From contig CAVTWT010000039.1 in NCBI GenBank assembly GCA_963738425.1, positions 1 to 64,000 of the forward strand: 64,000 bases of DNA, in the 5' to 3' direction. Shown piece after piece: positions 37,220 to 45,751 of this stretch. This DNA is from CADEEN01 sp963738425. GTDB taxonomy: Bacteria; Pseudomonadota; Gammaproteobacteria; Burkholderiales; Burkholderiaceae_C. The first letter of the stretch is position 1. Every line of letters begins with the position of its first letter. The notes under the pieces are model-generated. The model had not been told where the DNA came from. It did no database searches and saw nothing but the letters and a program-made list of their open reading frames with translations. A program made the position numbers and the translations under genes.

Positions 37220-38113
37220 ATGAATCAGCCGGTCACCGCGCGCGCCATCGACCGCGCCGCATTGCAACGGCAGCAGCGGCGGCAAGCGCTGGCCGCCGAG
37301 CCGCCGTGGCTGCACGGTGAAGTGGCGCGCCGCATGGCCGAGCGGCTGCAGATCATGAAGCGGGTGCCGTCGGTGATCGTCGATTGGTGGTCGCGCAGTG
37401 GCGCCAGCAGCGAGCTCTTGCGCTCGGCCTACCCGAGGGCGAGGGTTGTGCGGGTCGAGGACGCAGAGACGGTCGCGCGGCCGCCTCCAGCATGGTGGCA
37501 GTCGATGATTCGGCGCACGCCACTGTCGATCGAAGCCGCCGCAGTTCAGCCCCAGGCCGCGCAACTGGTGTGGGCGAACATGGCCCTGCATCAGCACTTC
37601 GACCCAGGATCGTTGATTGCGCAGTGGCGCCGGGCCTTGTCCATCGAGGGCTTCGTGATGTTCTCGACACTCGGCCCCGACACGCTGAAGACCTTGCGCG
37701 AGGTCTATCGCGAGGCCGGTTGGGGCGTGCCGCATGCGCCATTTGTGGACATGCACGACCTCGGCGACATGCTGGTGCAGGCTGGTTTTGCCGACCCGGT
37801 GATGGATCAGGAGATGCTGCGGCTGACCTGGGCCACGCCTGACGCCTTGCTGACGGAGTTGCGCAGCCTCGGCATCAACGCCGACCCAGCGCGTTGCGCG
37901 GGGCTGCGCACGCCGCGCTGGCGCCGCCGGCTGGAAGCGGCGCTGGGCGAGCGCGCCGGGGCCGACGGCCGCATCGCGCTCGAGTTTGAAATCGTCTATG
38001 GCCACGCCTTCAATCCGCCGCCACGGGTGGCCGTGGCGGGCGAGACACGCCTGTCCGCGGCGGACTTGCAACGCATGGCGCGCACGGGCCGAAGCCACGG
38101 ATCGCTCGGATAG
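37220..38113 (+). CDS. BioC-like SAM-dependent methyltransferase
   Basis: A 297-residue methyltransferase-type protein resembling the BioC/biotin synthesis methylase group of Burkholderiales. LVWANMALHQHFDPGSLIAQ, WRRALSIEGFVMFSTLGPDT, LKTLREVYREAGWG and FVDMHDLGDMLVQAGFADPV are the recognisable motifs. The usual glycine-rich SAM motif I is weak (VIVDWWSRSGASSELL), so activity is uncertain. The start at 37220 directly follows a possible 18-codon leader (MAQERFDD...) that stops at 37218. The substrate, possibly malonyl-ACP, is inferred from family only. Confidence 0.78.
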   Translation: MNQPVTARAIDRAALQRQQRRQALAAEPPWLHGEVARRMAERLQIMKRVPSVIVDWWSRSGASSELLRSAYPRARVVRVEDAETVARPPPAWWQSMIRRTPLSIEAAAVQPQAAQLVWANMALHQHFDPGSLIAQWRRALSIEGFVMFSTLGPDTLKTLREVYREAGWGVPHAPFVDMHDLGDMLVQAGFADPVMDQEMLRLTWATPDALLTELRSLGINADPARCAGLRTPRWRRRLEAALGERAGADGRIALEFEIVYGHAFNPPPRVAVAGETRLSAADLQRMARTGRSHGSLG

Positions 38114-38161
38114 AATCGCGCGCTGTTTGCGCAGCGTCAGGCGCAGACCCACGACCCACAC

Positions 38162-38728
38162 ATGAACACCTCCGTCGCCCCCACCCCCTGGCCTCGCGTC
38201 GCCGGCGTTGCGCCGTCGGTGTGGCGCTTCGGCCGGCCGGTGGAAGGTGAGGGCGCATTGCGCATCGAGTGGCTGCTCAAGCGCAATTGCTCGATCACGC
38301 CCAAACAGCTGTTTGCGGTGTACGCGTCGTTGTGCGCCGTCTCGCTGACGATTGCACTTGGCTTCACCTGGGCAGGAGCCTCGCCGGTGCTGGCCTTTGC
38401 CGGCATCGAGCTGCTGCTGGTGGGTACGGCATTGCTGGTCTATGCCCGCCACGCCACCGACCAGGAACGCATCACGTTGGCTGGCGAGGCGCTGTCAGTG
38501 GAACATCAGCACGGCCCGCAGACCGAGCGCAGCGATTTTCGCGCCGCCTGGGTGCGCGTCGAACCGCTGTCCAGCGATCACTCCTTGATTGAAGTGGCCG
38601 GTGACGGCCACACGGCGCGCATCGGCCGCTACCTGCGGCCCGAGCTGCGTCAGGGCCTGGCCCAGGAACTGCGTGCCGCTCTGCGTGCGCAACGCCGGCC
38701 TGCCGCCAACAACGACATCCACGAATAA
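38162..38728 (+). CDS. DUF2244 membrane protein
   Basis: A 188-residue protein with WLLKRNCSITPKQLFAVYAS followed by two membrane segments (LCAVSLTIALGFTWAGAS; LAFAGIELLLVGTALLVYAR) and a soluble beta-rich C-terminus (HTARIGRYLRPELRQGLAQE), the pattern of DUF2244. Function is unknown. It lies 20 bp upstream of coxB on the same strand, a conserved position in many proteobacteria, suggesting a link with oxidase biogenesis. Confidence 0.88.
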   Translation: MNTSVAPTPWPRVAGVAPSVWRFGRPVEGEGALRIEWLLKRNCSITPKQLFAVYASLCAVSLTIALGFTWAGASPVLAFAGIELLLVGTALLVYARHATDQERITLAGEALSVEHQHGPQTERSDFRAAWVRVEPLSSDHSLIEVAGDGHTARIGRYLRPELRQGLAQELRAALRAQRRPAANNDIHE

Positions 38729-38748
38729 AACGGAACGAAGAGACCACG

Positions 38749-40329
38749 ATGATCGGCCTGAAAAAGCTCATGAGCGCTGTTGCGCGAACCAGCCTGGCTT
38801 TGTCGGCCGCCACAGCGGCCTCGGCAGCGCTGGCGGTGAACAACCTGCCCGGCGGCCCGGCCGTCAACCAGCTTGACCTGCATCCGCCGGTGACCAAGCT
38901 GGCTGGCGAGATCCAGTGGCTGCACAACTACATCATGATCATCTGCGTGGTGATCTTCATCGGTGTCTTCGGCTTCATGTTCTATTCGATCCTGAAGCAC
39001 CGCAAGAGCCGAGGCGCCAAGGCGGCCAATTTCCACGAGAGCGTGGCTGTCGAGATCGCCTGGACCGTGGTGCCGTTCTTCATCGTCATCGCGATGGCGT
39101 TACCGGCCACCAAGGCGGTCGTGGCGATGAAGGACACCACCAACGCCGACATCACCATCAAGGCCACTGGCTACCAGTGGAAGTGGGGTTATGACTACCT
39201 GAAGGGCGAGGGCGAAGGCATCGGTTTCCTGTCCACGCTCGACGTTTCGCACCGCGAGATGAGCAGCAGCGGCAAGCCGCCGTCGACCGACGACTACCTG
39301 CTCAAGGTCGACAACCCGCTGGTGGTGCCGGTGGGCAAGAAGATCCGCATCATCACCACGGCCAATGATGTCATCCACGCCTGGATGGTGCCGGCCTTCG
39401 GCGTCAAACAGGACGCGATCCCCGGCTTTGTGCGCGACACCTGGTTCCGCGCCGAGAAGACGGGCGACTTCTACGGCCAGTGCGCCGAGCTGTGCGGCAA
39501 GGAACATGCGTACATGCCGATCCACGTCAAGGTGGTGACCGCTGAGCAGTACGCCAAGTGGGCCGGCGACAAGCAGGCCGAGCTGAAGGCTGCGGCCGAC
39601 GACCCGGCCAAGGTCTGGCAACTGGCCGACCTCGCCGCGCGTGGCGAGAAGGTCTATGCCGCCAACTGTGCGGCCTGCCACCTGGCCGACGGCAAGGGCA
39701 ACCCCGCGGCGAAGATCAAGGCGCTCGACGGCAGTGCGCTGGTCTTGAACGATCCGCTGAACCAGATCAAGACCCTGCTCAACGGCGCGGCCAACGGCGC
39801 GATGCCGGCGTGGAAGCAGTTGTCGGACACCGAGCTGGCGGCGGTGGCTACCTACACGAAGAATGCGTGGAGCAACAAGACCGGCAAGCTGATCCAGCCG
39901 GCCGAAGTCGCTGACGTGCGTGCGGGCAAGACGCCAGCCTCGTTGGCTGCGGTCTCGACTGCAGCACCAGCAGCCGCAGCGCCTGCGGCAGCCGTTGCCG
40001 CCACGGAAGGCCTGCCGCTGTCGGTGCTGTTTGCCACCGGGAAGAGCGCGCTCGATGGCGACGCGCAAAAAGTGCTCGGCAAAGCGCTGGCGATGTTGAA
40101 GGCCAAGCCCGACGCCAAGATCGCGTTGTCGGGCTATGTCGATTCCAGCGGCAGCGCGGCGAAGAATGCCGAGCTGGCCAAGCAGCGCGCGTTCGCGGTG
40201 CGCGATGCGCTGACGAAGGGCGGCATTCCGGCCGGGCGCATCGAGTTGCGCAAGCCGTCGCAGGTCGATGCCGGCAGCGGCGCCGATGCGGCCCGCGCGC
40301 GACGCGTGGACATCGTGTCCGCGAGCTGA
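38749..40329 (+). CDS. coxB: cytochrome c oxidase subunit II with cytochrome c and OmpA-like domains
   Basis: A 526-residue CuA subunit of aa3/caa3-type terminal oxidase. It has a signal-like N-terminus, then two membrane helices (YIMIICVVIFIGVFGFMFYS; VVPFFIVIAMALPATKA). The CuA domain has C245-AEL-C249-GKE-H253-AY-M256. A cytochrome c domain follows with C307-AA-C310-H311 and the axial Met probably in GAMPAWKQL. After an Ala/Pro linker (about 400-420) a third domain starts at LSVLFATGKSALDGDAQ and ends in GYVDSSGSAAKNAELAKQRA, an OmpA-like peptidoglycan-binding module. First gene of the cox cluster. The three-domain architecture is unusual. Confidence 0.93.
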   Translation: MIGLKKLMSAVARTSLALSAATAASAALAVNNLPGGPAVNQLDLHPPVTKLAGEIQWLHNYIMIICVVIFIGVFGFMFYSILKHRKSRGAKAANFHESVAVEIAWTVVPFFIVIAMALPATKAVVAMKDTTNADITIKATGYQWKWGYDYLKGEGEGIGFLSTLDVSHREMSSSGKPPSTDDYLLKVDNPLVVPVGKKIRIITTANDVIHAWMVPAFGVKQDAIPGFVRDTWFRAEKTGDFYGQCAELCGKEHAYMPIHVKVVTAEQYAKWAGDKQAELKAAADDPAKVWQLADLAARGEKVYAANCAACHLADGKGNPAAKIKALDGSALVLNDPLNQIKTLLNGAANGAMPAWKQLSDTELAAVATYTKNAWSNKTGKLIQPAEVADVRAGKTPASLAAVSTAAPAAAAPAAAVAATEGLPLSVLFATGKSALDGDAQKVLGKALAMLKAKPDAKIALSGYVDSSGSAAKNAELAKQRAFAVRDALTKGGIPAGRIELRKPSQVDAGSGADAARARRVDIVSAS

Positions 40330-40360
40330 GACGAATTCGAGAGATCCAGGAGCACACACC

Positions 40361-42019
40361 ATGAGCGCAGTTCTTCCAGGCGGTCACGCAGCCGGCCACA
40401 CGTCGCACGACCACGCGCACGATGACCACCATGGCCACCCCCATGGGTGGCGCCGCTGGTTGTTCGCGACCAACCACAAGGACATCGGCACGATGTACCT
40501 GTTGTTCAGCTTCACGATGCTGATGGTGGGTGGCTTGCTGGCGCTGGGTATCCGTGCTGAACTCTTTCAGCCGGGCCTGCAGTACGTGAACCCGGAGCTG
40601 TTCAACCAGTTCACGACGATGCACGGCCTGATCATGGTCTTCGGCGCGATCATGCCGGCCTTCGTCGGCTTCGCGAACTGGATGATCCCGCTGCAGATCG
40701 GCGCCGCGGACATGGCCTTCGCGCGCATGAACAACCTCAGCTTCTGGCTGCTGATCCCGGCGGCGCTGATGCTCGTCGGCTCGTTCTTCATGCCCGGCGG
40801 CGCGCCGTCGGCCGGCTGGACGCTGTACGCGCCTCTGACGCTGCAGATGGGCCCGAGCATGGACGCCGGCATCTTCGCGATGCACATCATGGGCGCCAGC
40901 TCGATCATGGGCTCGATCAACATCATCGTCACCATCCTCAACATGCGCGCACCCGGCATGACGCTGATGAAGATGCCGCTGTTCTGCTGGACCTGGCTGA
41001 TCACCGCCTACCTGCTGATCGCCGTGATGCCGGTGCTGGCTGGCGCGATCACGATGACGCTGACCGACCGCCACTTCGGCACCTCGTTCTTCAACCCCGC
41101 TGGCGGCGGTGACCCGGTGATGTACCAGCACATCTTCTGGTTCTTCGGCCACCCCGAGGTCTACATCATGATCCTGCCGGCCTTCGGCATCGTCAGCGCC
41201 GTGATCCCGGCGTTCGCGCGCAAGAAGCTGTTCGGCTACACGTCGATGGTCTATGCCACCGCGTCGATCGCGATCCTGTCGTTCATCGTCTGGGCGCACC
41301 ACATGTTCACGACAGGCATGCCGGTGACCGGGCAGCTGTTCTTCATGTACGCGACGATGCTGATCGCCATTCCCACCGGCGTGAAGGTCTTCAACTGGAT
41401 CGCGACGATGTGGCGCGGCTCGATGACCTTCGAGACACCGATGCTGTTCGCCGTCGGCTTCATCTTCGTCTTCACGATGGGCGGCTTCACCGGCCTGATC
41501 CTGGCGATGGCGCCGGTCGACATCCAGCTGCAGGACACCTACTACGTCGTCGCGCACTTCCACTACGTGCTCGTCGCTGGCTCGCTGTTCGGCCTGTTCT
41601 CCGGCTTCTACTACTGGGTGCCGAAGTGGACGGGCGTGATGTACAACGAGTTCCGCGGCAAGGTGCACTTCTGGGCCTCGTTGATCTTCTTCAACATCAC
41701 CTTCTTCCCGATGCACTTCCTCGGCTTGGCCGGCATGCCGCGCCGCTATGCCGACTACCCGATGCAGTTTGCCGACTTCAACGCCATCGCTTCGATCGGC
41801 GCTCTCGGCTTCGGACTGACGCAGGTCTATTTCTTCGTCTTCGTCGTGCTGCCGTGCATGCGCGGCAAGGGCGAGCCGGCGCCGCAGCGGCCGTGGAACG
41901 ATCCGGACGGCGCGGGCGCTGAAGGCCTCGAATGGGAAGTGCCGTCGCCGGCACCGTGGCACACCTTCGAAACGCCGCCGAAGCTGAACAACGCGGCGAC
42001 GAAGGTACTGGGGTACTGA
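40361..42019 (+). CDS. coxA: cytochrome c oxidase subunit I
   Basis: A 552-residue catalytic heme a/a3-CuB subunit. The His-rich cytoplasmic N-terminus (HTSHDHAHDDHHGHPHG) is notable. Twelve membrane helices follow, with the family motifs WLFATNHKDIGTMYL, heme a His in FTTMHGLIMVF, CuB-Tyr cross-link region WFFGHPEVYIMILPAFG, HHMFTTGMP and heme ligands in YYVVAHFHYVLVAGSLFG. The stop overlaps the next small gene by one base (TGATG). Preceded by AGGAG 7 bp upstream of the ATG. Confidence 0.97.
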   Translation: MSAVLPGGHAAGHTSHDHAHDDHHGHPHGWRRWLFATNHKDIGTMYLLFSFTMLMVGGLLALGIRAELFQPGLQYVNPELFNQFTTMHGLIMVFGAIMPAFVGFANWMIPLQIGAADMAFARMNNLSFWLLIPAALMLVGSFFMPGGAPSAGWTLYAPLTLQMGPSMDAGIFAMHIMGASSIMGSINIIVTILNMRAPGMTLMKMPLFCWTWLITAYLLIAVMPVLAGAITMTLTDRHFGTSFFNPAGGGDPVMYQHIFWFFGHPEVYIMILPAFGIVSAVIPAFARKKLFGYTSMVYATASIAILSFIVWAHHMFTTGMPVTGQLFFMYATMLIAIPTGVKVFNWIATMWRGSMTFETPMLFAVGFIFVFTMGGFTGLILAMAPVDIQLQDTYYVVAHFHYVLVAGSLFGLFSGFYYWVPKWTGVMYNEFRGKVHFWASLIFFNITFFPMHFLGLAGMPRRYADYPMQFADFNAIASIGALGFGLTQVYFFVFVVLPCMRGKGEPAPQRPWNDPDGAGAEGLEWEVPSPAPWHTFETPPKLNNAATKVLGY

Positions 42020-42132
42020 TGTCGCCGAGCGACGAGCAGCGCAAGGCCAACCGCAGGCTGGGGCTGATCCTGGCGTCGGTGGCGATTGCCTTCGCGCTCG
42101 GCTTCGTCGCCAAGATGGTGCTCTTCAGATGA
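42019..42132 (+). CDS. cytochrome oxidase small assembly protein
   Basis: A 37-residue single-span membrane peptide (RRLGLILASVAIAFALGFVA) between coxA and ctaG, overlapping both (TGATG and ATGA). Its size and position match the small assembly protein conserved in Burkholderiales cox clusters. No enzymatic motif is possible at this length; role inferred from context. Confidence 0.85.
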   Translation: MSPSDEQRKANRRLGLILASVAIAFALGFVAKMVLFR

Positions 42133-42713
42133 GCAAGCGGCTCCTGCGCGACAACCAGCAGCTCGTGGCCAAGCTCGCGCTGATCGTGGCGTTGATGTTC
42201 GGCTTCGGCTACGCGCTGGTGCCGCTCTACCGTGCGATCTGCAACGCGCTGGGCATCAACGTGCTCTCCGTCTCCGAGCAGACGACGTCGGCCATCGGCA
42301 AGAAGACGGTGGCGCCGAATACGCAGATCGACCGCACGCGCACCGTGACCGTCGAATTCGACGCCAATGCGCGCGGGCCGTGGGAATTCAGACCTGCGCA
42401 ACGCTCGCTTCAAGTGCATCCGGGCGAGCTGGCCACCGTGATGTACGAGTTCCAGAACGTGCAGAACCGGACGATGGCCGCGCAGGCGATCCCGAGCTAC
42501 GCCCCGATGCAGGCCGGTCCGCACTTCAACAAGCTCGAGTGTTTCTGCTTCAACGAGTACACGCTCGCGCCGGGCGAGAAGAAGCAGTGGCCAGTGGCTT
42601 TTGTCATTGACCCGAAGCTGCCGAAGGATGTGACGACGATCACGCTGTCCTACACCTTCTTCGAGGTCAAGGGCAAGATCGCTGGCGTGCCGCTGCTGAG
42701 GAAGCCGTTGTGA
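42129..42713 (+). CDS. ctaG: cytochrome c oxidase assembly protein CtaG (Cox11)
   Basis: A 194-residue membrane-anchored copper chaperone that inserts CuB into subunit I. One N-terminal helix (LALIVALMFGFGYALVPLYR) is followed by the periplasmic domain with the copper-binding KLECFCFNEYTLAPGEKKQW (CFCF) and FVIDPKLPKDVTTITLSYTF. All are diagnostic of Cox11. Overlaps neighbours on both sides. Confidence 0.96.
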   Translation: MSKRLLRDNQQLVAKLALIVALMFGFGYALVPLYRAICNALGINVLSVSEQTTSAIGKKTVAPNTQIDRTRTVTVEFDANARGPWEFRPAQRSLQVHPGELATVMYEFQNVQNRTMAAQAIPSYAPMQAGPHFNKLECFCFNEYTLAPGEKKQWPVAFVIDPKLPKDVTTITLSYTFFEVKGKIAGVPLLRKPL

Positions 42714-42958
42714 GCGACGACAACGCCGGCGGCGATCTTAAGCAGGCCGTAGCCCGCCGCGGCTCGTTCGTGCGCACGTTCAAGGCCGTGGCATGGTCGT
42801 TCTTCGGTGTGCGCAAGGGCACCGAGTACGAGAAAGACATTGCGCAGCTCAACCCGCTGCATGTCATCGTCGCTGGCATCGTTGCCGCGGCGCTGTTCGT
42901 GATCGGGTTGGTGGTGCTGGTGAAGTGGGTGATCGGCAGCGGCGTGGCCGCTGGCTGA
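42710..42958 (+). CDS. DUF2970 small membrane protein
   Basis: An 82-residue protein with one C-terminal membrane segment (HVIVAGIVAAALFVIGLVVL) preceded by FKAVAWSFFGVRKGTEYEKD, the DUF2970 signature. GTG start overlapping the ctaG stop. Function unknown; conserved in beta-proteobacterial cox clusters between ctaG and coxC. Confidence 0.88.
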   Translation: MSDDNAGGDLKQAVARRGSFVRTFKAVAWSFFGVRKGTEYEKDIAQLNPLHVIVAGIVAAALFVIGLVVLVKWVIGSGVAAG

Positions 42959-42995
42959 CGCCTGAGAATTCTGGTTCGAGGAGCGATAGACAAAC

Positions 42996-43883
42996 ATGAG
43001 CGCAGCAACGCACACCTCCGGCGGTACGCCGCACTACTTCATTCCGCAGCCGTCGCGCCACCCGGTGCTGGTGGCCACGGCGATGTTGCTCGTCATCTTC
43101 GGCGCCGGCCAGTGGGTCAATGGCGCATCGTGGGGCAAGTTCTTCGTCTTTGGCGGCCTGGCGCTGTGGGCCGTGATCATGTTCCAGTGGTTCAGCCAGG
43201 CCATCGGCGAGAGCGAAGGCCATCTCTACAGCGACCGCGTCGACGTGTCGTTCCGCTGGAGCATGAGCTGGTTCATCTTCAGCGAGGTCATGTTCTTCGC
43301 TGCGTTCTTCGGCGCGCTGTACTGGGCGCGCGTTCATGCGCTGCCGATGCTCGGCAACCTCGACCACCAGGTGCTGTGGCCTGACTTCAAGGCCATCTGG
43401 CCCAGTGCCGGCGGCGGTGTGACCGCGTCGCCGGCCGGAACCGTCGAGCCGTTCCAGACCATGGGGCCGTGGCCCCTGCCGACGATCAATACCGCGCTGC
43501 TGCTGACCTCGGGCGTGACGCTGACGATCGCGCACCACGCGCTGCTCGCCAACCACCGCGCCAAGACGATCTTCTGGATGTGGATCACCGTGATCCTGGG
43601 CGCTACCTTCGTCGGCGTGCAGGCCTACGAGTACATGCACGCCTACCGCGACCTCAACCTGAAGTTGTCGTCCGGCATCTTCGGTTCGACCTTCTTCATG
43701 CTGACCGGCTTCCACGGCTTTCACGTGTTGGTGGGCATGTTGATGCTGCTGTTCATCACGCTGCGCATCATGAAGGGCCACTTCACGCCGCAGCGCCATT
43801 TCGGCTTCGAGGGGGCGGCCTGGTACTGGCACTTCGTCGACGTGGTCTGGCTTGGCCTGTACATCCTCGTCTACTGGTTGTGA
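42996..43883 (+). CDS. coxC: cytochrome c oxidase subunit III
   Basis: A 295-residue seven-helix structural subunit. It has HYFIPQPSRHPVLVATAMLL at the start, SFRWSMSWFIFSEVMFFAAF with the conserved Glu, NTALLLTSGVTLTIAHHALL, FFMLTGFHGFHVLVGMLMLL, and FEGAAWYWHFVDVVWLGLYI at the end. GAGGAG upstream of the start. A strong hairpin terminator follows. Confidence 0.96.
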   Translation: MSAATHTSGGTPHYFIPQPSRHPVLVATAMLLVIFGAGQWVNGASWGKFFVFGGLALWAVIMFQWFSQAIGESEGHLYSDRVDVSFRWSMSWFIFSEVMFFAAFFGALYWARVHALPMLGNLDHQVLWPDFKAIWPSAGGGVTASPAGTVEPFQTMGPWPLPTINTALLLTSGVTLTIAHHALLANHRAKTIFWMWITVILGATFVGVQAYEYMHAYRDLNLKLSSGIFGSTFFMLTGFHGFHVLVGMLMLLFITLRIMKGHFTPQRHFGFEGAAWYWHFVDVVWLGLYILVYWL

Positions 43884-43905
43884 CGCCAAGGCCTTGGCGA
43901 AACGC

Positions 43906-43930
43906 AAAGAGCGCCTCGCGGCGCTCTTTT
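43906..43930. terminator. bidirectional rho-independent terminator after coxC
   Basis: AAAGAGCGCC-TCGC-GGCGCTCTTT forms a perfect 10-bp stem with a 4-base loop, flanked by A-rich and T-rich runs (TTTTGTTTT). It lies between the 3' ends of coxC (plus) and the DUF2909 gene (minus) and can serve both. Confidence 0.85.
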
Positions 43931-43934
43931 GTTT

Positions 43935-44162
43935 TCAGCGGCCGGTCGGCAACCCCTTCGGCGAGATCCAACCCATCTTCCAGGCCAGCAGGATCAGCAA
44001 GAAGAGCATGACCGACAAGCCGACACGCACGGCCAACGCACGTGCCATGCGTTTGTCCGCGTTCTGCGCGTCGCCGTCTTTCGGCCGCTTCAGCATGAAC
44101 ACGCCGGCGCTGGCCAGCGCACCGAGGATGCCGATCAACGCGATGACGATGATGATGCTCAT
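43935..44162 (-). CDS. twin transmembrane protein (DUF2909)
   Basis: A 75-residue protein with two membrane helices (IIIVIALIGILGALASAGVF; VGLSVMLFLLILLAWKMGWI) separated by a basic loop (MLKRPKDGDAQNADKRMARA). Its size and position opposite the cox genes are typical of DUF2909. Function unknown, though its conserved location suggests a link with oxidase assembly. Confidence 0.85.
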   Translation of the reverse strand: MSIIIVIALIGILGALASAGVFMLKRPKDGDAQNADKRMARALAVRVGLSVMLFLLILLAWKMGWISPKGLPTGR

Positions 44163-44197
44163 CGTTCATTGTCGCCGCGCTGTGCCGCGATGAGCGC

Positions 44198-44215
44198 CGC
44201 CGGGCCGCTCCCAAG
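44198..44215 (-). repeat. partial copy of dispersed CTTGGGAGCGGCCCGGCG repeat
   Basis: On the minus strand this reads CTTGGGAGCGGCCCGGCG, identical to the 5' 18 bases of the core at 54827-54850 and one mismatch from 45718-45741. Located between the DUF2909 gene and surf1. Confidence 0.55.
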
Positions 44216-44264
44216 GCGCTCGCTCCCGCTTGGCGGGACCGGCCGCAGGCCGTAGGGTGCACTT

Positions 44265-44984
44265 ATGAACTCGCGCCTTCGTTTCGTGTTGATCACAGTG
44301 GCCACGCTCGCCGTGGCGCTGCTGACTGCGCGTCTGGGTGTCTGGCAATTGAGCCGCGCCGCCGAAAAGAGCGCCTTGCAAACCTCGATCGAACAACAGG
44401 CGCTGCAACCGGTGCTGGGCGCGCTGCCGGACGACGCACAGACCGCACCAACCTGGCATCACCGCCGAGTGCAACTGCAAGGCCGCTGGTCTTCGGCCCA
44501 CACCGTGTATCTCGACAACCGGCAGATGAACGGCAGGCCCGGGTTCTTTGTGGTCACGCCGCTCGTGCTGGCCGACGGCCGCGCGGTGCTCGTGCAGCGC
44601 GGTTGGCTGCCACGCGACGCCAACGACCGCACGCGCATCGATGACACACCCGCACCCACAGGCGATATCAGCATCGAAGGCCGCATCGCCCCACCGCCGG
44701 CGCGCCTGTTCGAGTTCGAGGGCGCTGACACAGGCCGCATCCGGCAGAATCTCCTCATCGATGCATTTGCCCGCGAAACGGGGTTGCGGCTGACCCCGCT
44801 GTCGGTGCTGCAGGCGGGGCCGGTGGCGCCGTCGGACAAACTGCTTCGTGACTGGCCGGCGCCGGCCAGCGGTGTCGCCAAGCACCACGGCTACGCCTTC
44901 CAGTGGTTCGGCCTCTGCACGCTCGTCGTCATCCTCTATGTCTGGTTCCAATTCATCCAACCCCGCCGAGCAAGCCGCCGCTGA
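44265..44984 (+). CDS. SURF1-family oxidase assembly protein
   Basis: A 239-residue Shy1/SURF1 protein with N- and C-terminal membrane helices (FVLITVATLAVALLTARLGV ... FQWFGLCTLVVILYVWFQFI). Family motifs are LGVWQLSRAAEKSALQ, YLDNRQMNGRPGFFVVTPLV, LVQRGWLPRD and HHGYAFQWFGL. In bacteria it helps heme a insertion into subunit I. The 3' end overlaps the next gene by 47 bp. Confidence 0.92.
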   Translation: MNSRLRFVLITVATLAVALLTARLGVWQLSRAAEKSALQTSIEQQALQPVLGALPDDAQTAPTWHHRRVQLQGRWSSAHTVYLDNRQMNGRPGFFVVTPLVLADGRAVLVQRGWLPRDANDRTRIDDTPAPTGDISIEGRIAPPPARLFEFEGADTGRIRQNLLIDAFARETGLRLTPLSVLQAGPVAPSDKLLRDWPAPASGVAKHHGYAFQWFGLCTLVVILYVWFQFIQPRRASRR

Positions 44985-45636
44985 GCCGATCCAGTTGTCG
45001 GTGCACTCGATGCCGCGGCTCGACGCCGTGCAGCGGCGCGCTGGCAGTGGGCGCGGCAAGCTGCTGCTGATCCTGCTGGCCTGCGCGGCGCCCGTGATCG
45101 CGTCGTACTTCACCTTCTACGTCGTCCGACCCGAAGGCCGCAGCAACTACGCAACGCTGATCAACCCCGCCCGCGAGATGCCGGCAGCCTTGCCGCTGAT
45201 GGACCTGCAAGGCCGCAGCGTCAGCGCCAGCGTATTGCGCGGCCAGTGGCTGCTCGTCGTTGCCGGGCCCGCTGCTTGCAACTCCGATTGCGAGAAGCGC
45301 CTTTTCGCGCAGCGCCAGTTGCGCGAGATGACCGGCCGCGAGCGCGACCGCATCGACAAACTCTGGCTCGTCACCGACAGCGCACCGATCAAGCCCGAGC
45401 TGCTGGCCGCGTTGGCGGCAACGCCCGCCACGCAAGTGCTGCGCGTGCCCGCGACCGACCTCGCCGCCTGGCTGGCCGCCGCGCCCGGCGAGTCGCTCGA
45501 CTCGCACCTGTACCTCGTCGATCCGATGGGCGGCTGGATGATGCGCGCACCGGCACAACTCGATCCGGCAAAGTTCAAGCGCGACATCGATCGTGTGCTG
45601 CGTGCGTCCTCTTCGTGGGATACGGCGGGCCGGTGA
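44938..45636 (+). CDS. membrane-anchored protein with SCO-like CxxxC motif
   Basis: A 232-residue protein with one membrane helix (GRGKLLLILLACAAPVIASY) and a periplasmic thioredoxin-like domain. LPLMDLQGRSVSASVLRGQW is followed by LLVVAGPAACNSDCEKRLF, in which C114 and C118 form a CxxxC as in SCO copper chaperones. SHLYLVDPMGGWMMR is placed where SCO proteins have their third ligand region. Located between surf1 and ctaA. It may be a divergent SCO-type chaperone or thiol reductase. The start ATG at 44938 lies inside the surf1 end. Confidence 0.78.
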   Translation: MSGSNSSNPAEQAAAEPIQLSVHSMPRLDAVQRRAGSGRGKLLLILLACAAPVIASYFTFYVVRPEGRSNYATLINPAREMPAALPLMDLQGRSVSASVLRGQWLLVVAGPAACNSDCEKRLFAQRQLREMTGRERDRIDKLWLVTDSAPIKPELLAALAATPATQVLRVPATDLAAWLAAAPGESLDSHLYLVDPMGGWMMRAPAQLDPAKFKRDIDRVLRASSSWDTAGR

Positions 45637-45642
45637 TGGCGA

Positions 45643-45741
45643 CCCCTCGCTCGCTTCGCAAGGACTCCCCCAGGGCGAGGCGCGGGCCGGACGCCCTTCG
45701 ACAGGGCTCAGGACAGGCTTGGGAACGGCCCGGCGCTGGCC
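45643..45741 (+). repeat. dispersed intergenic repeat, copy with extra insert
   Basis: CCCCTCGCTCGCTTCGC, then ACTCCCCCAGGG and finally CTTGGGAACGGCCCGGCGCT with GGCC (45718-45741). The same blocks in the same order occur at 54776-54850. This copy carries an additional CCTTCGACAGGGCTCAGGAC segment between blocks. It fills the gap before ctaA. Confidence 0.65.
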
Positions 45742-45751
45742 CGCACGTCTG

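Noticed and set aside
39848..41962. 704-codon minus-strand open frame opposite coxA
   Set aside because: Translation is Arg/Asp/His-rich without motifs; coxA on the plus strand is unmistakable.
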